Below the pieces are notes generated by a model. The model was not told the DNA's origin. It worked only from the letters and a program-made list of their open reading frames with translations, and did not search any database. From Frankiales bacterium (GTDB lineage Bacteria; Actinomycetota; Actinomycetes; Mycobacteriales; SCTD01), in the NCBI GenBank assembly GCA_004299215.1, contig SCTD01000675.1:1-18685 (forward strand): a stretch of DNA of 18,685 nucleotides. The letters are read 5' to 3'. Positions 12,243 through 18,685 of the stretch are shown here, piece after piece (positions within the stretch are counted from its first letter, which is position 1; every line of letters begins with the position of its first letter). Both the position numbers and the translations under genes were made by a program.

Positions 12243-14599
12243 GCACCGAGCACTTCCCGATCGAGCCGTGGTGCCTGCGCGAGCCGGCGCTGGACCTCGA
12301 GCGGCTGGCCCGTACCGAGTCGCTGTTCTCGGTCTCGAACGGCCACGTCGGGTTGCGCGGGAACCTCGACGAGGGCGATCCGCACGTGCTGCCGGGCAGC
12401 TACCTCAACTCCGTCTACGAGCTGCGCCCGCTGCCGTACGCCGAGGGCGGCTACGGCTACCCGGAGTCCGGCCAGTCGGTCATCAACGTGACGAACGGCA
12501 AGCTCATGCGCCTGCTCGTCGACGACGAGCCGTTCGACGTCAGGTACGGCGTGCTGCGCCGGCACGAGCGCTCCCTCGACTTCCGCGCCGGGCTGCTGGA
12601 CCGCCAGGTCGAGTGGGTGTCGCCCGCCGGCCAGGAGGTGCAGGTGCGCTCCCGCCGGCTGGTCTCGCTGACGCAGCGCAGCGTGGTGGCGCTCTGCTAC
12701 GAGGTCGAGCCGGTCGGCGCCCCGGCGCGCGTGGTGGTGCAGTCCGAGCTGGTCGCCGACGAGGAGCTCGTGCAGCTCGCGAAGGGCGATCCCCGTGCCG
12801 CGGCCGCGCTGAGCCACCCGCTCGAGTCGGAGGAGTACTCCGCGGAGGGCACCACCGGTCACCTGGTGCACCGCACGAAGCGCAGCGGCATCCGGATCGC
12901 CGCCGCGATGGACCACGTCGTGTCGGTGCCGGACGGGGTCACCGTCGACCTGCGTGCCGACGCCGTCGCCGACTGGGCCCGGACGAGCATCACCTGCCGG
13001 CTCGAGCCCGGCCAGCGGCTGACGATCGTGAAGCTGGTGGCGTACGGCTGGTCACGCCGCCGGTCGCTGCCTGCCGTCCGCGACCAGGTCGCCGCGGCGC
13101 TCACGGCGGCGATGGCCGCCGGCTGGGACGAGCTCGTCGCCGAGCAGCGCGACTACCTCGACGACTTCTGGGAGCGTGCGGACGTCGAGGTCGACGGGGA
13201 CCCGGAGCTGCAGCAGGCGGTGCGGTTCGGGCTCTTCCACGTGCTGCAGGCGGGTGCCCGCGCCGAGCGCCGGCCGATCGCTGCCAAGGGCCTGACCGGC
13301 CCCGGCTACGACGGCCACTCCTTCTGGGACACCGAGACCTTCGTGCTGCCGGTGCTGACCCACACCGCCCCGGCGGCCGCTGCCGACGTGCTCCGCTGGC
13401 GGCACGGCACGCTGCCGCTGGCCATGGAGCGCGCCGTCCAGCTGGGCCTGCGGGGCGCGGCCTTCCCGTGGCGCACCATCAACGGCGAGGAGTGCTCCGG
13501 CTACTGGCCGGCCGGCACCGCGGCCTTCCACGTGAACGCCGACATCGCCGACGCGCTCACCCGCTACGTCGCCGCGACCGGGGACGTCGAGCTGGAGCGG
13601 GAGATCGGCGTCGACCTGCTGGTGCAGACCGCCCGGCTCTGGCTGTCGCTCGGCCACCGGACGATGAGCGGGGCGTTCCGGATCGACGGCGTGACCGGAC
13701 CGGACGAGTACAGCGCGGTCGCCGACAACAACGTCTTCACCAACCTGATGGCGGCGCGCAACCTGAGGGCCGCCGCCGAGGTCGCGGTGCGCCACCCGGA
13801 CCTCGCCGCCCTGCTCGACGTCGGCGCGGAGGAGGTCGCCGCCTGGCGGGACGCCGCGGCTGCGATGTGCGTGCCGTACGACGACAAGCTGCGCGTGCAC
13901 CCGCAGTCGGAGGGCTTCACCGAGCACGCGTTCTGGGACTTCTCGCGCACGCCGGCGGAGGAGTACCCGCTCATGCTCCACCACCCGTACTTCCAGCTCT
14001 ACCGGCACCAGGTCGTCAAGCAGGCGGACCTGGTGCTCGCCATGCAGCTCTGCAGCGACGCCTTCACGCCGGAGCAGAAGCGCCGCAACGTCGACTACTA
14101 CGAACCGCTGACCGTCCGGGACTCCTCGCTGTCGTCGGCGACGCAGGCTGTCCTCGCGGCGGAGGTCGGCTACCTCTCCCTCGCCTACGACTACGCGGCC
14201 GAGGCTGCCCTGATGGACCTGCACGACCTGCACCACAACACCGCGGGCGGCCTGCACATGGCCTCGCTCGCCGGCGCGTGGACCGCCCTGGTCGCCGGCT
14301 TCGGCGGCATGCGCGACCACGCGGGCGAGCTGTCCTTCGCACCGTCGCTGCCGGAGGGGCTGGACCGGCTCGCGTTCCGCCTGGTGCGCGGTGACCGGGT
14401 GCTGTCGGTCGAGATCCGCCCGTCGGAGGCTGTCTACTCCCTGGTCAAGGGCGACACCCCGATGACGATCCGGCACCACGGGGCGGAGGTCGAGGTCGCG
14501 CCCGGCGAGCCGGCACGACGTCCGCTCGAGCGGGTGCCCGACCTGCAGGCCCCGCACCAGCCGCTCGGTCGCGCCCCGGCCCGCCGTCGGCGGAGCTGA
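12239..14599 (+). CDS. GH65 family inverting disaccharide phosphorylase (trehalose/kojibiose/maltose phosphorylase type)
   Basis: The product (786 aa) is full length for GH65. These enzymes phosphorolyse alpha-glucosides such as trehalose, maltose, kojibiose or nigerose to beta-glucose 1-phosphate plus glucose. An N-terminal beta-sandwich domain (about 1-270) opens with the usual ARTESLFSVSNGHVGLRGNLDEG block. The (alpha/alpha)6 barrel (about 310-690) carries GYDGHSFWDTE (356-366), FPWRTINGEECSGYWPAGTA (409-428), the general acid Glu490 in GVTGPDEYSAVADNN, KQADLVLAM and the phosphate-site region HHNTAGGLHMAS (665-676). A C-terminal beta domain follows and ends in a basic tail. The ATG at 12239 overlaps the HAD stop (ATGA), and GGAGG lies just upstream. 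The paired beta-phosphoglucomutase supports an inverting phosphorylase that recovers glucose 6-phosphate. Substrate specificity cannot be read from sequence alone; trehalose or kojibiose would be my first guesses. Confidence 0.92.
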   Translation: MSTEHFPIEPWCLREPALDLERLARTESLFSVSNGHVGLRGNLDEGDPHVLPGSYLNSVYELRPLPYAEGGYGYPESGQSVINVTNGKLMRLLVDDEPFDVRYGVLRRHERSLDFRAGLLDRQVEWVSPAGQEVQVRSRRLVSLTQRSVVALCYEVEPVGAPARVVVQSELVADEELVQLAKGDPRAAAALSHPLESEEYSAEGTTGHLVHRTKRSGIRIAAAMDHVVSVPDGVTVDLRADAVADWARTSITCRLEPGQRLTIVKLVAYGWSRRRSLPAVRDQVAAALTAAMAAGWDELVAEQRDYLDDFWERADVEVDGDPELQQAVRFGLFHVLQAGARAERRPIAAKGLTGPGYDGHSFWDTETFVLPVLTHTAPAAAADVLRWRHGTLPLAMERAVQLGLRGAAFPWRTINGEECSGYWPAGTAAFHVNADIADALTRYVAATGDVELEREIGVDLLVQTARLWLSLGHRTMSGAFRIDGVTGPDEYSAVADNNVFTNLMAARNLRAAAEVAVRHPDLAALLDVGAEEVAAWRDAAAAMCVPYDDKLRVHPQSEGFTEHAFWDFSRTPAEEYPLMLHHPYFQLYRHQVVKQADLVLAMQLCSDAFTPEQKRRNVDYYEPLTVRDSSLSSATQAVLAAEVGYLSLAYDYAAEAALMDLHDLHHNTAGGLHMASLAGAWTALVAGFGGMRDHAGELSFAPSLPEGLDRLAFRLVRGDRVLSVEIRPSEAVYSLVKGDTPMTIRHHGAEVEVAPGEPARRPLERVPDLQAPHQPLGRAPARRRRS

Positions 14600-14605
14600 C
14601 GCCGG

Positions 14606-15163
14606 CTACCCCGTGAGAGCGCGCAGTGCCATCCCGGTGAGCTGGCGGCGCGCCTCGTCGCGGCCGCGCACGCTGTGCGGGGTGGAGTTGAGCAGGCCGA
14701 AGACCGCGTGCACCCGCAGTCGGGCGGTCTCCTCGGCGAGCGCCGGCTCCAGCTGCTGCAGCACCGAGGTCCACAGCTCGACGTAGGACCGCTGCAGCCG
14801 GCGCACCCGCCCCCGGTCGCGCTCGTTGAGCGACGGCAGATCCCTGTCCTGGACCCGGATGGTGTCCGGCTCGGCCAGGGCGAAGTCGGTGTGGAACTCC
14901 ACCAGCAGCAGCAGCGCCGCCGCCGGGTCGGGCTCGGTGGTGACGACCTGACGGCCGCCCTCGAGCAGCTGCTCGGAGATGTCCACGAGCAGCCGGGCGA
15001 GGATCTCGTCCTTGTTCGCGAAGTGCTTGTAGACCGCCGGACCGCTGACGCCGCAGGCACTTCCGATGTCCTCGACCGACGTGCCGCGGAAGCCGCGCTC
15101 GGCGAACAACCGCGCCGCCTGCCGGAGCATGACGTCGCGGGTGCGCGGGGCCACGGCGGGCAT
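14606..15163 (-). CDS. TetR/AcrR family transcriptional regulator
   Basis: This 185-aa regulator has an N-terminal helix-turn-helix (about 8-55: MLRQAARLFAERGFRGTSVE, then IGSACGVSGPAVYKHFANKDEIL) and an all-helical ligand domain. The start is ATG at 15163, with AGGAGG 8 nt upstream. It is divergent from the carboxylase genes, and a GGTTAG-N6-CTAACC palindrome lies in the gap. By position it most likely represses the acyl-CoA carboxylase operon and itself, with an acyl-CoA of branched-chain amino acid or isoprenoid degradation as candidate ligand. It converges on the GH65 gene with 6 nt between the stop codons. Confidence 0.93.
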   Translation of the reverse strand: MPAVAPRTRDVMLRQAARLFAERGFRGTSVEDIGSACGVSGPAVYKHFANKDEILARLLVDISEQLLEGGRQVVTTEPDPAAALLLLVEFHTDFALAEPDTIRVQDRDLPSLNERDRGRVRRLQRSYVELWTSVLQQLEPALAEETARLRVHAVFGLLNSTPHSVRGRDEARRQLTGMALRALTG

Positions 15164-15176
15164 CGGCAGGGCCTCC

Positions 15177-15206
15177 TGGACAGAAGTGGTTAGTGGACTC
15201 TAACCT
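15177..15206 (+). promoter_or_regulatory. Promoter of the carboxylase operon (leaderless start)
   Basis: TGGACA at 15177-15182 (one base off TTGACA) is followed by an 18-nt spacer and TAACCT at 15201-15206, matching TANNNT. The -10 ends 7 nt before the ATG at 15214 and there is no Shine-Dalgarno sequence. The expected transcription start is therefore the A of the ATG, as in the many leaderless mRNAs of actinobacteria. Confidence 0.65.
15188..15205. promoter_or_regulatory. Putative TetR operator palindrome GGTTAG-N6-CTAACC
   Basis: This perfect 6-bp inverted repeat has a TGGACT spacer and lies 24 nt from the tetR start and 8 nt from the accD start. It overlaps the -10 of the carboxylase promoter, and a minus-strand TAGAGT (15197-15202) that could be the tetR -10. 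A bound dimer would block both genes, the usual design for a self-regulating TetR repressor. Confidence 0.65.
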
Positions 15207-15213
15207 GCCGCGC

Positions 15214-16818
<1,605 letters not shown>

Positions 16819-16830
16819 GGGAGCCTGACC

Positions 16831-18685
16831 ATGTTCGACACCGTCCTCATCGCCAACCGCGGCGAGATCGCCGTCCGCATCACGCGGACGCTGCGCCGGC
16901 TCGGCGTGCGCTCGGTCGCCGTCTACTCCGACGCGGACGCCGGCGCACGCCACGTCCGCGAGGCCGACGTCGCCGTGCGGCTCGGACCGGCGAACGCCCG
17001 CGAGTCCTACCTGTCGATCGAGCGGCTCCTCGACGCCGCGGCCCGCACCGGCGCGCAGGCCGTGCACCCGGGCTACGGCTTCCTCGCCGAGAACACCGCC
17101 TTCGCGACCGCCTGCGCCGAGGCCGGTCTCGTCTTCGTCGGACCGCCGCCGAGCGCCGTCGAGGTGATGGGCGACAAGATCCGGGCCAAGCAGACCGTCA
17201 GCGCCGCCGGGGTTCCCGTGGTCCCCGGCCGCACCGAGCCGGGCATGACCGACGCCGACCTGCTGGCCGCCGCCGCCGAGGTCGGCTTCCCTGTCCTCGT
17301 GAAGCCGTCCGCGGGCGGCGGCGGCAAGGGCATGCGCCTGGTGCACGCCCCTGCCGACCTGGCCGACGCGCTCGCGTCCGCGCGCCGTGAGGCGGCGTCG
17401 TCCTTCGGTGACGACACGCTCTTCCTGGAGCGGTTCGTGCTGCGGCCGCGGCACATCGAGGTGCAGGTGCTGGCCGACACGCACGGCGCGGTCGTGCACC
17501 TGGGCGAGCGCGAGTGCAGCCTGCAGCGCCGGCACCAGAAGGTCGTCGAGGAGGCGCCGTCGGTGCTGCTCGACGAGACCACCCGGGCGCGGATCGGCGG
17601 CGCGGCCGTCGACACCGCGCGGTCCGTCGGCTACACCGGCGCGGGCACCGTGGAGTTCATCGTCTCGGCCGACACCCCGGACGAGTTCTTCTTCATGGAG
17701 ATGAACACCCGGCTGCAGGTCGAGCACCCCGTCACCGAGCTGGTCACCGGCCTGGACCTGGTCGAGCAGCAGCTGCGCGTCGCCGCCGGCGAGCCGCTCG
17801 CCTTCACCCAGGACGACGTCCGGCTGGACGGCCACGCGGTCGAGGTGCGCGTCTACGCCGAGGACCCGGCACGCGGCTTCCTGCCCACCGGTGGTCCGGC
17901 GCTGCTGGTGCGCGAGCCGGCGGAGGAGGGCGTGCGGATCGACAGCTCGCTGGTCGAGGGCGCGGCTGTCGGCACGACGTACGACCCGATGCTCTCCAAG
18001 GTCATCGCCTGGGGACCGGACCGCGACACGGCGCTGGCCAAGCTCGACCGGGCGCTGGCTGCGAACGTCGTCCTCGGCGTCGGCACCAACACCGCCTTCC
18101 TGCGGGCCCTTCTCGCGCACCCCGAGGTCCGCGCGGGCCGGCTCGACACCGGCTTCATCGAGCGCGAGCTCGACGGCCTGCTCACCGCCGCCGTACCGGT
18201 CGAGGCCATCGCCGCAGCGGTGCTCGACGGGCTGATCCGCCGGCACCGGCACGACGTCGACCCCTGGGAGTCGGCCGAGGGCTGGCGGCTCTCGGGCACC
18301 GCGCGGTCGGTGTGGCGGGTCGCCGGGCCGGACGGGCCGCAGCGGGTCGTGGTCACCGGCAGCCCGGCCGCCGCCACCGTTCAGGTCGGCGACGCCGAAC
18401 CGGTCGCCGCCTCCGCCGAGCCGCTGCCGGACGGCCTGCTGGTCACCGTGGACGGCCGCACCACCACGGCGCTGGTCGCCGTGCACGGCGCGATCACCTG
18501 GGTGCACGTCGACGGCGGGACCTACCCGATCACCGAGCTGCCGCCCGAGCGCCTCGGTGCCGGCGCCGGTGCCCACGACGGCGACGTCCGCAGCCCCATG
18601 CCGGGGGCGGTCATCGCGGTGCGGGTCGCCGTGGGCGACGCGGTGACCAAGGGTGACGTCCTGCTCGTCGTCGAGGCGATGAAGA
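16831..18685 (+). CDS. accA1: Acetyl/propionyl/methylcrotonyl-CoA carboxylase alpha (biotin carboxylase) subunit, 3' end outside window
   Basis: The first 618 residues of the biotin carboxylase/BCCP subunit are present; it carboxylates its own biotin using ATP and bicarbonate. The N-terminal domain starts FDTVLIANRGEIAVRI. The ATP-grasp domain carries KPSAGGGGKGMRLV (158-171), HIEVQVLAD and RECSLQRRHQKVVEE, then FMEMNTRLQVEHPVTE (288-303). The biotin carboxylase C-terminal domain includes GHAVEVRVYAEDP and FLPTGG, and a linker domain follows. The biotinyl domain begins near residue 589 (VRSPMPGAVIAVRV). The last complete codon is the Lys of VEAMK, the expected biotin attachment site, so only the C-terminal part of the biotinyl domain is missing. 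GGGGAG lies 7 nt before the ATG, and the gene starts 12 nt after accD1, so the two form one operon. Confidence 0.93.
   Translation, partial: MFDTVLIANRGEIAVRITRTLRRLGVRSVAVYSDADAGARHVREADVAVRLGPANARESYLSIERLLDAAARTGAQAVHPGYGFLAENTAFATACAEAGLVFVGPPPSAVEVMGDKIRAKQTVSAAGVPVVPGRTEPGMTDADLLAAAAEVGFPVLVKPSAGGGGKGMRLVHAPADLADALASARREAASSFGDDTLFLERFVLRPRHIEVQVLADTHGAVVHLGERECSLQRRHQKVVEEAPSVLLDETTRARIGGAAVDTARSVGYTGAGTVEFIVSADTPDEFFFMEMNTRLQVEHPVTELVTGLDLVEQQLRVAAGEPLAFTQDDVRLDGHAVEVRVYAEDPARGFLPTGGPALLVREPAEEGVRIDSSLVEGAAVGTTYDPMLSKVIAWGPDRDTALAKLDRALAANVVLGVGTNTAFLRALLAHPEVRAGRLDTGFIERELDGLLTAAVPVEAIAAAVLDGLIRRHRHDVDPWESAEGWRLSGTARSVWRVAGPDGPQRVVVTGSPAAATVQVGDAEPVAASAEPLPDGLLVTVDGRTTTALVAVHGAITWVHVDGGTYPITELPPERLGAGAGAHDGDVRSPMPGAVIAVRVAVGDAVTKGDVLLVVEAMK

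Noticed and set aside
14581..14593. Small GC hairpin CCGCC-GTC-GGCGG near the GH65 3' end
   Set aside because: It lies within the coding sequence for the basic tail and has no T-tract, so I do not call it a terminator.

Overview
The window reads as ordinary chromosome of a very high-GC (roughly 70 percent or more) actinobacterium of the class Actinomycetia. The grounds are dense coding with GTG/TTG starts, an NAAAR-type o-succinylbenzoate synthase like that of Amycolatopsis, a chromosomal Arr enzyme, a GH65/beta-phosphoglucomutase pair and an AccD1/AccA1-type acyl-CoA carboxylase locus. I cannot place the genus. I saw no transposase, integrase, phage gene, tRNA, rRNA or CRISPR array, and no gene-free stretch over 300 bases.

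Layout, left to right. (1) 3-128: the C-terminal tail of an unrecognised gene, convergent with and overlapping (via CTAG) an S9 prolyl-oligopeptidase-type peptidase (125-2023, minus). (2) A divergent gap leads to a MenC/NAAAR-family enolase-superfamily enzyme (2183-3295, plus). (3) A minus-strand group runs from 6340 down to 3300: secreted LTxxQ-motif protein, RsbW-like ATPase, anchored DNRLRE-like surface protein, Arr rifamycin ADP-ribosyltransferase and DUF2200 protein. The last three are packed closely enough to be one operon. (4) 6481-8594: an OmpR-family response regulator and its HAMP histidine kinase, overlapping by GTGA. (5) 8701-9303: a second LTxxQ secreted protein, paralogous to the one at 5753-6340, then a secreted serine hydrolase of beta-lactamase fold (9314-10306). 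This converges, again via a shared CTAG, on an AI-2E family membrane protein (10303-11448, minus). (6) 11499-14599: a translationally coupled beta-phosphoglucomutase-like HAD enzyme and a GH65 disaccharide phosphorylase. (7) 14606-18685: a TetR regulator divergent from a methylcrotonyl-CoA-type carboxylase beta and alpha (biotin) subunit pair. The window ends exactly at the expected biotinyl-lysine codon.

The most interesting unit is 5753-9303. Two paralogous exported proteins with LTxxQ motifs and His/Met/Gly-rich linkers bracket a two-component system. All three promoter regions of this unit carry the same kind of 11-bp-spaced direct repeat (TNNCAG-N5-TNNCAG). That architecture suggests a self-contained envelope-sensing regulon, loosely analogous to CpxP/CpxAR or ZraP/ZraSR of proteobacteria. 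The repeats and paralogy are read directly from the sequence; the regulatory role is inference.

A second well-resolved regulatory region is the tetR/accD gap. A GGTTAG-N6-CTAACC palindrome overlaps a near-consensus promoter whose -10 lies 7 nt before the accD start codon, as expected of a leaderless mRNA under TetR control.
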